Below, one piece after another: positions 12,591 through 24,059 of a stretch of 64,000 bases of DNA. Origin of the DNA: Hetaerina americana (lineage: Eukaryota > Arthropoda > Insecta > Odonata > Calopterygidae); assembly GCA_022747635.1 (NCBI GenBank), contig JAKTNV010000063.1, positions 806,001 to 870,000 on the forward strand, read 5' to 3'. Within the stretch, counting starts at the first letter, position 1; each line of letters starts with the position of its first letter. Position numbers and translations under genes: made by a program. Below the pieces are notes generated by a model. It saw nothing but the letters and a program-made list of their open reading frames with translations. It was not told where the DNA came from and searched no databases.

Positions 12591-12705
12591 TGACAGCTGC
12601 CTTCACGTCATTGCCCGACATGTAATGATTACCCTTGCTGTCTCTCTTGAGTTAAGGAAAAAAAATAAAAATCGCAAAGCACAAGATCGGAGGAATAAGG
12701 AGGGT
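12588..12705 (-). pseudogene. Mariner transposase C-terminal fragment, inverted
   Basis: The minus strand reads PDLVLCDFYFF followed by residues matching the 40.7-40.83 kb transposase tail (PDLASCNFYFFPQLKGYLKG). In mariner transposases this is the third catalytic block, SPDLAP.D. The aspartate in LCD is kept here, whereas the 40 kb copy has asparagine. Because the fragment points against the 5' part at 12345-12590, the copy is a fold-back derivative with its middle lost. It encodes no functional protein. Confidence 0.7.
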
Positions 12706-13152
12706 TTCTCCATGGCTTGAATGCCATGAATGGACTCTCCATGGCTTCTTTCATTTTTCACTTGTGATCGCCTGTGACCATGGCTACTTCCGTTTCCCAT
12801 TCACGTACCATAGTTCAGCTTCCTCTGTTTTTGGAGCCCTCTCCGTTTGTTTGTCTCCTGCTCCCTTAGTCCACCCCTGGCTGCCCACCTTTCTCCCGTG
12901 GGCTTTTGCCAAATTGACCCCTCCGATTGAGTTTCTTTCCTGCTTTACTAAGAGACCTGAATGTCTTAAAAAGTTTTTTTCCTCGGGAGCAAGGGACTCC
13001 TATATGTCCCAAGAACTTACGATAGAGTGAAAGGACAAGCAGTTTTCTAAATTTGAATGCAATGAACGTAGTGATGCACTCATCTAAATAGTAGGCCTGT
13101 GATCGGATTCTGTGCGTAATATTCAGCTCACACCTGCTGACCCTTAAAGCCA

Positions 13153-13192
13153 CCGAGGAATACTCCCACTGGAAAGTGGGAGTATTCCTCGG
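13153..13192. repeat. Perfect 18-bp hairpin with GGAA loop
   Basis: CCGAGGAATACTCCCACT (13153-13170), loop GGAA, then the exact reverse complement (13175-13192). The stem has no mismatch and is moderately GC-rich. It lies in otherwise unremarkable DNA. It could be a structured RNA, a cruciform, or a local inverted duplication made during repair or library preparation. Confidence 0.85.
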
Positions 13193-13344
13193 CCGCGAGT
13201 AAAATACGTGCTTCCTGGACATTTGGTTCGATTTTTTCTTTGCGTGATTGTTTGGCCATTGAAAATGACCAATATTTACCCATTAATCATAGTAATCCTA
13301 AGCAAAAGAGTATCGACTCGTAATCTTTGGCCATGTGGATGCCG

Positions 13345-13440
13345 TTATAACGATCGGCATGGTCAGTAAGCCAAGGTCGCGGGCTCTATTAACGGGTTAC
13401 ATACGACACTTAATTCTACAAGCCAGGGCTTGACGGGATT
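13345..13440 (+). repeat. Possible decayed tRNA-derived SINE
   Basis: The segment containing AAGCCAAGGTCGCGGGCTC resembles the SINE at 61984-62157 around its B box (CCAAGGGTCGCGGGTTCGA). The central GGTTCGA has decayed and no oligo-A or AATA tail is seen. The resemblance is short, so chance similarity is possible. Confidence 0.25.
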
Positions 13441-13449
13441 CAAGTGTGG

Positions 13450-14380
13450 AATCGCGTTTAAAATTATAAAGAGCAAACTCATTTAATCTCTTTTATTTCA
13501 TGAATTAAGGTAAAATTTTATTTCTCTATACTTACTTGTGGAGGAGAAAACTTCGTTGTAGTTGAATAAAGACAGAGACTTTCATTAAAACTTAAATCCA
13601 ATTTCACTCATTTTATGAAACTCTCAAAATGTTTTGTACTTATATACCTACCCTACTAAATAGTTCAATACTTAAATAATTACAGGGTAATTTAGTTTTA
13701 CCGATACTTCCGTACTCTGTACAAAATGAGATCACGAGAAAGGCATAACGTAAAGTTACCACGGCGGTATTTGAGTATCTAGGATGAGATTTTCTCCCTG
13801 AGTAGTTTTCATCACACGACGTCACCAGCCATATCTACGACGGAAAATATAAGAGATCCTTCATAAGTCGTAAAGGTGGTAATTTAAGACGATATTATAC
13901 ACAAGAGTATTAAACTAAACATTTTTAAGCGGGCATGGAAGATATAACATTACTTTTAAGCCAATGAAAAAATAAAGAGGTATTTTTATTCAATTGAAAT
14001 TTGAATTTTATTAAGAATTCTGGACAAAATATGTATAATAATTAGTTGCGGATATAAAGAAAGCAAAAATCACATTGTTTCGATGAATTCATGGCATTTC
14101 TTAATATCATTAAATTAATTACGCGTATTAAAACCTTCCGTCAGAGTTCTTTCGATAACGAGTAATATCAAAACTTTCACGGGACCTGTATAATTTATTG
14201 TAAAACTTTCGTTACCTACGCACCGAAGACTTAAAGGGCTCACATTAAAAATTGAATGGACGAATTTAATCTCTTTCCTTCTCGGGAAGCAACCGAGGAC
14301 ATTATAAAAAAAAATAATTTTTGACGCGCATTAAAAAAGTGTCTTTTCCTTCCTCTGAACCCCCTTCCTGAATACCCTCT
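13450..14380. other. AT-rich stretch without a recognisable feature
   Basis: No frame, repeat or fold could be supported on either strand. Confidence 0.45.
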
Positions 14381-14389
14381 TCTAACATA

Positions 14390-14695
14390 AAACATCCATC
14401 TTGTTTCCCCGTTGCAAGTAGGCGTTTTCCTCCGTCCCTTCCCATCGGTCCTTTTCATTCCCCGTCGCCCGGGTGACCACCCCCTTCCCGGCTCTACGCC
14501 CCTTCCACTCCCTCTTGGCCCCTCTCGTCCATCCCATTACTCTTCGCTCGGTCACACCCCCATTTCCTGCTGCACATCCTTGCCCTCCGTCCGACCATTC
14601 TCCCCCTCTCACCTGGGACCTCTGCCGGATCCCCTGTTACCCTTCCAGGGGGAAACGCTGCTTCTCATGGAGGGACGGTCACGTGAATCCACATA
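14390..14695. other. Pyrimidine-rich GC island
   Basis: The plus strand is strongly C/T-rich with CCCC runs. It ends with GGGACGGTCACGT (14672-14684), the 13-base word that also opens the island at 8838. The overlapping Pro/Ser/Leu frames follow from composition. It contains CACGTG (an E-box) at 14680-14685. A regulatory role is conjecture. Confidence 0.35.
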
Positions 14696-15082
14696 CTAGT
14701 GTTGGGTGACGTTACCGTAATATGCAGCCGAGTAAATTGTGTCTCATGGATGACGAAATGCCTTTGGGATACATTCACAGCAGTTGCGTGCGAATGGTGC
14801 CCCATGTGCCCACTGGAGGCGATCATTCGAAGAATTTATGGCGAATATACGTATTTATTTGAAGAAAGACAAAATTTGTACCACCTAGGAAAATGAAATG
14901 ATTATCAGTGATAATGCATGGTGAACTTAGATGGATGATAACTCTGGGTTGGTTTGACACGGGGAAAACGCCGAAGATGTGTTCAGAGTCGTCTTGAAAA
15001 ATTAGGAGTTGCCAAGCAATATTAAGAAAATATGAAAAATAAAGTGAGGGAAGGGTGATTAAGCCATTCCATTTCAGTTGAA

Positions 15083-15110
15083 TTTCATATGCATTATAAT
15101 GCATATGAAA
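15083..15110. repeat. Perfect 28-base palindrome
   Basis: TTTCATATGCATTA is followed at once by its exact reverse complement, with no loop. It lies 8 bases before the inverted LINE leader at 15119. The half-site CATATGCAT resembles POU/octamer-type A/T-rich sites, but no regulatory context is established. Confidence 0.85.
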
Positions 15111-15118
15111 GTGACCAT

Positions 15119-15170
15119 TATATTTATCTTGGGAATGATAATTGAGGTGGTTTTCCGTTGTTTTTTCTTA
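15119..15170 (-). mobile_element. LINE family 1 leader fragment, inverted
   Basis: The reverse complement matches the leader at about 53716-53765 (ACCACCTCAATTATCATTCC.AAGATAAAT). It abuts a plus-strand RT tail that starts at 15171. A 5' inversion of this kind is expected from twin priming during target-primed reverse transcription. Recombination between copies is an alternative. Confidence 0.75.
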
Positions 15171-15655
15171 AGTCTCGTAAAAACCTTGATACGGAACGTA
15201 GCTATGTACGGCGCGGAAACGTGGTCACTGAAGCAGGAGGATATACGTGGATTGGAGGCTTTTTAAATGTGGGTGTGGGGAAGAATGGAGAAGGTGAAAT
15301 GGACAGAGAAGAAAACAAACGAGGAAGTGCTTGGTATGGTGGGCGAGGAGAGGGGTTTGTTGGGAGCAATCCTATGGAGGCAGGAAAAGTGGCTGAAGGG
15401 GGTATTGACCGGTAGTGGGATGTTGAAGACTGTGATAGAGGGGAGAATGTTGGGCAAACGAGGGAAGGGAAGGAACAGGATAGGGATGTTGGACAGGATG
15501 AAGGGAAGAAGAAAGTACTCAGAGATTAGGAGGATTAGAGTAGGACACTGGATTTTGTGTTTTATTAGGAGTCACAAAATATTTTATTAGTAGCTATGTC
15601 CATCCAAAAACCTACCTTAACCAGTAGATTACCTAATAAATAAATAAAAATATAA
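15171..15655 (+). pseudogene. LINE family 1 RT C-terminus and 3' end
   Basis: With shifts it reads from the region before VAMYGAETWSLKQEDIRGLEAF through MWVWGRMEKVKWTEKK, NEEVLGMVGEERGLLG, WRQEKWLKGVLTGSGML and VIEGRMLGKRGKGRNRIG. An in-frame stop separates LEAF from MWVW. The element ends with a block shared by other copies (CCTTAACC.GTAGATTACC) and a short AATA-type tail near 15635-15655. It is a 5'-truncated, non-functional copy. Confidence 0.85.
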
Positions 15656-15659
15656 TGCA

Positions 15660-17596
15660 AATAATCTTAATGGATCTCATTAAATAAAAGCTCTTGAATG
15701 TAAGGAAAAACGAAGGAAAAGAGGCACGAAGAAATGCTAAGAGAGACTAAGTGTACAAAGCTTCACATACTTCCTACAGGATTCCTTACAAAAGACATAA
15801 AAAAGCAAAATGAATAGAAAGTTACACATTAGGACGTATCTTTGACAATCTTCGTCCTCTCCTCTTTTATGATTTTTACCCGAACACCTCATGACACACT
15901 CGTAACACCTTGTGTCGCCATGTGTAGAATTGTGCAGATGGGCATGAATGATCCGGACATAAAATATAAACTTCGGCATATCACAGAGCTCAGAGTCGAT
16001 TTGAATATTGGCACATGGTATGTCCAGTTACGAAATGTATATTCCGTATAACGTTTGCACCTTATATCGCCGGATAGTATGGATTTAGAAAAAACGCCTT
16101 ACAAACCCGACCCCATAAAAAATGTCCTTCAAGAGCACTTAAAAAGGGTATCAAAAATACTTATTAAAAATAATTATAGAATTAGATCTGAGGTTGAGGT
16201 AAAAAATTTAGAAACTCTAGTGTTTACAGCGACTTCTGTGAACATTAGTATGCCGCAGTCCCTATGTGCACATGTTTACTGTTAAACTCATAATTTTAAT
16301 TGCGCCTTCGGATTTGTTTAAAAATGTTCATTGATCATTTTTATTGAGATTAACATACGGAGTGAAATTGCGTGTACATCAGATCCTATTTATGCGTCAA
16401 TTATTCTATCTATTAGCTCACAGAATGTAATATAAATATTGTTTCCTTCATTTTAAAATGTTCATTTATATCGTTTTTGTGCTGTTTTGTGCCGAAACTG
16501 TTAGATTGTAGAGGCAATGAGAAAGGTCTTTTTAAAGAGTTAAATGTCGTCAGTGATATTTTTTCACAAATAGATTATAATGCTCATTATTAACAGTTAA
16601 CGCATTTTATTGACATGTGCCATTTAAAGAATGATTCGGTCATAGGATTGGTTTAACGGATTCCATCCTATTAATATCATACGAGCGTATGAAGAGATTA
16701 GTCAATTGGCCTTTTATATCTTCATGTGTTCATCTTCCTTCATAATCGCTTCTATTTGCGCAAATACCTTCTAGCACATTCTTGAATAATAGAATGTGGC
16801 AGGTGAATAAAAGGCTTTTTGTGCTACTTAATCGTTATTTATACCATCTGTCCATGTCAACTTAATAAGGCTCTTAAACGCCACATTTATATTGCATCCC
16901 ATCCTCTTCTCTCAGCTGCTTTCACGGTCAATTACTTACGTCCGCAGTAAATGTAATGAACATGCCTTAAGCAGTATTTTCTTTCTTTTTAAATCATGAA
17001 ATGCTATTAAATATTTCACCTTCTTTAGACATCGTTTATAATTTGAACTAAAATGTCATGTAGTTTCCTCAGTCTCAATTGATAACCATCCATTTTCCAT
17101 TTTAGAACCGCTCTTAATGACTAGATTCTTAGATGCTTTTTATGTATTTCAACTTAGACAATCTTGACAATTAATTCATACTGATTATCTTCTTGGGATT
17201 CCAATTATATCCCTTGAATTAATACCCGTCTTCTTTATACCAACTTATTTACAATCCACCATAGCTTCGTGCTCCATCATCAAACATTCTGTGCTGATAT
17301 TTTTTGTGGATTTAAATTAATAAAGGCCTACCTTCAATTTTATTCGCTGCAATCAGAAGTAAGGGTGAGAATCCTAATATTCGAGACAAGGTTTAGCTTT
17401 GCAAATCGAGATATTGTGACGTGAATGTTGACTCTTGAACAATAATAGTATTTTTTATTATTTTTAATTAGTTTGAGATTTTTTAATCTTGGTAACTTCC
17501 ACTATGAAGATTCTTTCAAATAGAATGAAAGCATTAAAATACCACAATTTTATTTAAAAGTAAATGTTTTGGGATCACTAATGAGGGTAACGGTAT
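15660..17596. other. AT-rich stretch without a recognisable gene
   Basis: Short frames (15737-15979, 16055-16285) have no recognisable motif. Confidence 0.45.
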
Positions 17597-18554
17597 ACCA
17601 GGTCGGTTCAAAAAGTTTCAGAACTTTATTTGCTACAAGAAAATACTTAAATCACAAATTATTGGTTTGGGTCAGCCTTTTAAAGTTGTCTCCTCCCCAA
17701 CGAATACACTTATCCCATCGGTGTTTCCACTTTTTGAAACAGACCTGGAACACATCTTGCAGAATGCTCTTAAGCTCCTCCGTCGATTATTTTCTTTGCC
17801 TCTGGAATGTTGGAAAGTTTTTTACTGGTGAGTATGGTGAGTGAAGAAGTACAAAGGTCTTGTCTTTGGCAAAAAACTCTGACGGAACGGAGAGATCTGA
17901 GGGACAATTGAGCCGGTGCGTTGTCGTGGTAAAAAAACCACTCACCGTTCCTGCTAAGGTCAACTGCCTTGACCTTAAGATAGGTATTCGTGATGCGCAA
18001 CCCCCTTTGCGTCAAAAAAAAAATCAACTTCACCTTGACATCCGAGTGAGTTTTGTCTAGGTTTTTTGGGGCGGGGGAATGTTTCACCAATCCATTGTGA
18101 AGACTGCACTTCTTTTTCGATGTCTTATCCATAAATCCATGACTTATCACCTCTTGTGATCCTGGAGAAGAAGGTTCATCCCTATTTAGCTCGATCAAAC
18201 ATTTCCTGACACTGAGATTGTTCCCTTTTTCAAAGTAGGGGTTATCAGTCGGCATGGAATGTCTTCAGAAACGCTCTTCGCCCTCCACTGATTGCCCCCC
18301 CTTTTTGAACCAGGTAAACCAATCACTACGAATAACTAAAAATTACTTCAAATAACTCCGCGGATCCAGCATTTTGCCACACTCCCACTCATATAGACGG
18401 CCGTAACTAGTCAACAAAACAAGATATTAAAAAATTGATTGAAAGGCGAGTATTTGGAGAGTTTTCGCGGCCACGACGCCTTCAAGCCGATTAAAAAATA
18501 GCCAACTGGAGGCGCGCTTTTTAAAAATTTCGGTAACTTTTTGAACTGAGCCCA
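17597..18554 (-). mobile_element. Mariner transposon, internally deleted, with TIRs and TA duplication
   Basis: The left end begins CCAGGTCGGTTCAAAAAG after a TA at 17595-17596. The reverse complement of the right end begins TGGGCTCAGTTCAAAAAG next to a TA at 18555-18556, so inverted repeats and the mariner TA target duplication are both visible. At about 958 bp it is shorter than the usual 1.3 kb full-length mariner. It encodes the remnant transposase on the minus strand. Confidence 0.85.
17652..18255 (-). pseudogene. Mariner transposase remnant
   Basis: Mariner transposases cut and paste DNA using a D,D34D catalytic triad. The minus strand keeps a VKLIFFLTQRGL-like strand, WFFYHDNAPAQ (second catalytic Asp), then a decayed segment with a shift, then NIPEAKKII and, in another frame, VFQVCFKKWKHRWDKCI followed by GGDNF and a stop at 17652-17654. 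The last block is the classic mariner C-terminus. The N-terminal helix-turn-helix, the first catalytic block (GDE.W) and the SPDLAP.D block are missing or unrecognisable. The protein is dead. Confidence 0.8.
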
Positions 18555-18617
18555 TATAGTTTTACTTTAAACTTCAGAATTCTTTTAATAGATATAACTC
18601 TTCGTTTTTAGATTAAT

Positions 18618-18740
18618 CAATGCAGCACTTTCAAAGGGCAAAAATCATTCGCCTAGACCGGGATTCGAATCGGATCCCACTAGGTCCGGCGAAGTGCCTT
18701 GGCCAGTTAAGCTATCGAGGCGTCCGGTTTCCGATGACTT
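18618..18740 (-). repeat. tRNA-related SINE copy
   Basis: The minus strand carries a tRNA-like head at 18650-18722 (CGCCTCGATAGCTTAA... with a diverged B box) followed by GCGAATGATTTTTGCCC. The same head and downstream block occur at 33.0, 33.35 and 33.75 kb. This copy is the most diverged head and lacks most of the body. Confidence 0.7.
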
Positions 18741-18744
18741 TGTT

Positions 18745-19944
18745 AAAAATACTACTATATTGTAGAACCTCCCACAGATCATTGGAATATGAGATTTATT
18801 CAGATTCAAACTTTCATTTGCAATTATTTAATAAAAAATGACGGGAAATAAAAAGCGGGATATCAAGCTCAATGAATATTTTTCAATTTGTGAACAGGCT
18901 AACTCACTGCATTTACATGTATTGAAGGATTTGTTTTAACTGTATGGTCACTCTTGATAAATATCAAAGGCATAGTCACTTCTGAATGAGTTATTTTCTC
19001 TCCTAAACTTATCCTGATTTTATAGAATCAGTGATTGAATTTTACTCAAACAGGTGACTGTTAAATGAGCTCAATTAAATTCGCAAAAAAATTAATTTTC
19101 GAATAAGCATAAATTGACCTGGTAGTGAAAATTTCTTAGGGCCAGGAACTTCTTGAAAGGAGTATCACAGTTGAATATTTTTTTTCAATTGCAATTTAAG
19201 CACCCAAATGTTCAACTTTAGAAGTAATATACATGCATAATACTACGGCTCTTTCAGTAACTATAATTCTGAGAAGTAGTTATGAAAGACTTCATTAATT
19301 TCAAGAGAAGAAGAAAAACATAGAACATTTCTTATTCTTAATTAGCGTAAGTAATAGTTGTCTACAATTTGTTTTTTGGACCGAACTGGGAAGCCTCGTT
19401 ACGGATGCGAGTAATTGCACTCGTGATGAGTATTATTTCACTCGCTTAAAATCTCGAGTGTACATCTAGCTCATTACCGGGGATGCATAACATGTAACCT
19501 TGACAACAGATTTCAAACGAGTTCAAGAGGGCGCGAGGGTCGAAATGGATCTCATATTTTCCCGCATCCCTTGAACATGAGACGGTTCCGCCCTCGGGAA
19601 ACGTCATTTTTCCTTTAAAACTTTAAGGGCGTAATTTGCTCCCTCGCATCCAGTTAGGGTCGGTACTCTTATTTCTTTAAGGAAGAGCTTGGTGAGATGA
19701 TGTATGGCGGAGGAGGTTCACCCATTTTTCCTTTTTGCGCTCCGTCAAATGTCTGTCTCCTCCTGCCAACGAATAAATTTTCGGCGACGAAAAGTGAGTA
19801 TGCCAAGTTGTAATTGTCTGCCGCTGTTCATGATGGATTATGTACGAAATAAAATGAAACACAGAGCAAGAGGTAAACCATTAGCAGACTTGTATCAAGG
19901 GGATAATTTCTCTTTAATGCTAAAATTCATGCTACAATTTTAGC
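18745..19944. other. Stretch without a recognisable gene
   Basis: AT-rich with a slightly GC-richer part at 19390-19760. No supported coding sequence was found. Confidence 0.45.
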
Positions 19945-19985
19945 ACACCTCGCAAGCCACCTCAAGGATGTGTGGTGGAGGATGC
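19945..19985. repeat. Copy of a dispersed GCCACC...TGTGTGG motif
   Basis: CGCAAGCCACCTCAAGGATG then TGTGGTGGAGG is an imperfect inverted repeat. A related copy lies at 36011-36048 (GCGAGCCACC, AAAAA, GGTGTGTGGCAGGGGG). From memory, this type of sequence is dispersed in arthropod genomes. No element boundaries were seen. Confidence 0.4.
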
Positions 19986-19989
19986 CAGG

Positions 19990-22300
19990 TCACCATCCAT
20001 ACATCCCACAATCCCAACCATGTCACCTCTAAAAATATATTAATTTAATCATGCATTAGAACAAAGTTAATCACCCTAAAGCGGGTACTTTACATGCAAC
20101 AATATTCAATGGCAGGGTAAGTATATTCAAATTATGCGGGGAGATTGTTAAAAATATCGGTCGATTAATTATAAAAATAACTATAAACATGTACTGCACA
20201 CGCTAACTATATCCTGCGCGACCGCTCTCATGTATATTTTGATCTCTATGGTTCGAGGCAAAAACGACATTTTAATCTATCCGATCTACTTCCAATCTCC
20301 CTGAATTTACGTACGAGATCTGATCTACCATAGTAAATCGGGGCCGTCTCATGTTCTCATCAAAATGCCTTTGACGTCCTCATATAAGTAACCTGCCTCA
20401 AATTTACCCAGTAAATTCACCTGGTATTCAAGCCTACGGTCAACTAGTAGTTCTCATCATAATTCTTCTATCAGTGTCGTGACGCTGATACCTTGTTCAT
20501 AACATTTTTTTCCAACCTCTCGTCCGTTAGTTGATAAATTACGCCGCAGTTAACTTTTTAAAAGCATTTGCTGGAATCTATGTCAAATTTTGTGCTTTCA
20601 TTTTTATGTTATTGCGCAATGACGTGAAATTTACCTGTAGAAATAAAACGAAGTCTTATTCTGTGATTAATATTGAGACATAACAAAATTCTTCTTAAAC
20701 CCAAACACTCATTGATAACACCTCCTTTGCTACAATGATGTGCGTCACATTTCAATTTAATAAATTTGAATTAAATAATCCGCTTCATAGTTGGAATGAC
20801 ATCTTCATACAAGGTGCATTATATTTACTGTCAAAATCTGTTAGTTTTCAGTAATTTTTCCCGCGTTAGGTATAGGCTTTAAATTTTATGCTAGTAAAAT
20901 TGCTAATTTCATTAAAGATCCGCGTACTGTCAACATTGTTACACTCGTTCAATATTTGATGGTTGGAATGAGTTCCTGCTGAATTCACTGGCGTAATCAC
21001 TTACGGGTATAACACCCCACAGGCTGTGGTGATAAGCAACGGTAACTTGACTTACTCTACGCAGAGATCATCCATCTCCAATTGCTGCATTTTGAAAAGC
21101 TTGTGTATCGACACCTAATTATCAATTTTTCCAATTGAGAATTCGCATTCTAAGTATTAATTCGTTCCTAAATTAAAAAATTTTGGAATAAATATAAAAG
21201 TTGAGATAGTTTACAAATATCATTATTTTTTAATTAAAAATTCACCACCTGTAAAAAACATCTTGAGAGAAATTCTTGAAACAGGATCTTAATTTCAAAA
21301 AGCATTCACTTGTGGATTGTATAAAAATTTTGTAGTTGAACTAAAAAAACAGTAAAATCTATACAAGTGTATTGTTCACTTATCGAGCATAAAATTTAAT
21401 AAAACTCGCTCCTTTGAAGCTTTTTGATATTTCATTTTGTTGGAAAACATTTACAAAATCATCGTTAAAAAATAAAAGACGATCCTGCTTTCAATTTAAA
21501 GAAAATCTTTAATTCATTCACCGTACTTAATAATGCTGGTGTAAGGGGACATGGGCCCACTGAGTTTTATCTCTGTTTCCGCATGCGTTTCCCCACGATA
21601 GAATGTTACGAAAACTTTATAGTGGTGACAACGAAATCCCAAATACGATGTAAGTTTTTATTGCACATTAACTGCATTCAAAGTAATAACTATTCTTGCA
21701 CAAGGTGTTAACACTGAGCTTGCGTAGGCGCTAATGTACGAGAGTTACAGGGCGTCGCTTGGCAACGGCATCAGTGCAGCTTCGCACCTTTGACCAAATG
21801 GTACTAGATTATTGAACTCATTAAGTAAGCAGTCAAACAACGCATTAGAAAAGTATTACAGTGCGTCTCTCGTGAACATGTGAGCATCTTAAGGCCGCAA
21901 ATGAGTATGAAAAAAGGTCTTATTTCAAAAACATTCGTATGTTGCGAGGCTCGTAAGTAAATATTTATGAGGGTTAAAATTGTAAGAGTTCCTGATCATT
22001 AAAATCAGGAAAAATGGGTCTAAACTAAAAGCTTCAACAAATTCTTGCTGGACGGATATATTTTTTGTGAGCAAAATCCATTTAATCTGATTTTTTGGCC
22101 GTATAAACTTCGAATGTGCCTCGTATTTAAAAGGTTACATTTCAATTTTATATGATGCATACGTTACAAATTCATTCAGCCCTACTTTGATCTTCTGTGT
22201 AAATTAGTGATTTATTCTTCTCCGGCGTGAGTGCATTTATCGCTTTCAATGATATTGTTACGTGTTGCAATTAACTCTCAAATCACTTTTGCGCTATGTG
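19990..22300. other. Stretch without a recognisable gene
   Basis: No frame longer than 60 codons stands out and no transposon motif was recognised. Confidence 0.45.
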
Positions 22301-23040
22301 AGTACTGTTTACCTTGATCTGTTGTATTTTTTGGTTCGCGATACATTCTCTCTCCATTATTGTTCTTTCCCAGTTTCTCCATTTGTTCAGCATTCCCTTC
22401 TCCGTCACTGTCTTCGAATTTATTTGCCTCCCATTTAATTCAAAATTTGCAAATTTTTTATCCCATTTTATCATTTATCCTTCACCATATCCCTCACCTT
22501 ATCATAATACAAACACTTGATGTTTTGTCTCTTTTTCAACCTATTTTATTTACTTCATTCTTTTTCACCCCGTTATGCCTTTAGGTTATCATCTAATTTC
22601 ATTCTCATTTTGAGAGACATTCCTAATTTGATTTTTCTGACAATAAGGGAAAAAACTGAGAAATTTCACTTTCATTTCAAATTTCACGCGTCTTCAGATA
22701 ATAGACAGGAGTAATCACTGTTTTCTTATGATGGTCATGGTAATTAATTTGAGACCACTGCTATTTCTTAAACTGTTAAAAGAGAAGCCATAGTAGCTAG
22801 GAGGCTCCCGACTACTTCTGGTTCGGTTCTGGTATGGTTCCCTCCTTCAAGTTCGTGTGCTACAGTTCTCATTCACGTTGTCAATCCTATAAGCTGTGTC
22901 ATTTCTGAGAGACAGAACCATGTGTCAATATGCAGGAGATACAAGAAAGAAGAACAGGCCCTCACTGCTTGGGTCATTGAACTTTGCTGTCACGTAGAGC
23001 TCAGTACCAGGTGAACTCTGTCATAGCCTATCAATACAAT
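22301..23040. other. T/C-rich stretch, nothing firmly recognised
   Basis: Overlapping Phe/Ser/Leu-rich frames at 22314-22714 follow from pyrimidine-rich DNA. Confidence 0.35.
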
Positions 23041-23044
23041 CTTA

Positions 23045-23991
23045 CGGGATGCGTTCCAGAAGTATTGCAATTAAAGTTATCGTGTCGCTCCTATTGGCCG
23101 GAGTGGGGTCAAATTACTTTGAGTGGGTTAAGGGGATGCTAAGCTTTGCCGCAAAATCTATCTCAGTACTCTTTAAACCGTGGAAGCGGCCGGACGTCAG
23201 TTAATGTAAGCCTCTCCGCGCCAACTGTGTCACGAAAAAAATGGAATCGACGTTCGAGCACCGTTCCGCGATTAAGTTTTGTGCTAAACTGAAAAAATCT
23301 CTTGTGGGGAAAAACAAAATGATTAGTGAGGTTTACAGGGACTCTGCTGTCCTCCTACTCACAATTTTTTAGGTTATTAAAGGCCTTCAAGGAGGACCGG
23401 GAGGAGATTCACGACGAACAACGCTCTGGACGGCCGTCAACCAGCAAAACCGACAACAATATGGCTCATGTTCAACAATTGTTTGACTCTGATCGTCGAT
23501 TGAGTATCAAGATAATTGCCAATGAACTGAACTTGTCGTCTACTGTTGTGTTTCGCATTTTTACTTATTAAAAGAGTGATCAGGGTGAGAAAAGACATCT
23601 CCTCTACTTGGCAACTCCATCACGACAACGCGCCTTACCCCAACGTGCTTACAGTTCACGATTTTCTGGCCAAACACCAGGTACCAGCGCTACCCCACCC
23701 CCACTATAGTCCTGACGACGCCCCAGCAGACTTCTTTTTGTTCCCTCAGATTAGGGCAGCTCTGAAAAGAACCCGTTTTCGTCCATAGAAGAGAACCAAT
23801 CAGCCGTGACGAAGTCCTCTGTGAGAAGTACCTGAAGACGCCTTCCAGGGCGCATACCGGTCATAGCAGAGTCACTCTAAAAAATAAATAGAGGCCCAAG
23901 GACAGTACTTTGAAGAATTTTAAGTGCTTGTGGAAATCTGTTCAATAAATTAGTTAAAAGAATAATTTCTTTAATTTTGGAACGCACCCTG
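23045..23991 (+). mobile_element. Mariner transposon, internally deleted, with TIRs and TA duplication
   Basis: The left end CGGGATGCGTTCCAGAA follows TA (23043-23044). The reverse complement of the right end, CAGGGTGCGTTCCAAAA, adjoins TA (23992-23993). The ends therefore match each other as imperfect terminal inverted repeats. The element is 947 bp, about 0.35 kb short of a standard mariner, because the centre of the transposase is deleted. Confidence 0.92.
23241..23790 (+). pseudogene. Mariner transposase, interrupted and deleted
   Basis: The first frame starts MESTFEHRSAIKFCAKL (23241) and stops after LLLTIF near 23370. A second frame continues with FKEDREEIHDEQRSGRPSTS, the linker joining the two helix-turn-helix motifs, and a second HTH (LSIKIIANELNLSSTVVF). 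After a deletion a third frame gives WQLHHDNAPYPN...FLAKHQVPALPHPHYSPDDAPADFFLFP. The second and third catalytic aspartates (HHD and APAD) are present with exactly 34 residues between them. The first catalytic block is lost in the deletion. It cannot make active transposase but could still be mobilised in trans through its ends. Confidence 0.88.
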
Positions 23992-24059
23992 TAGTTTCGA
24001 CTATTGCGGTTTTAGGTGAAGTGAACGCATAGAATTTAAGGGTTAGTCCTGGCAAACGG

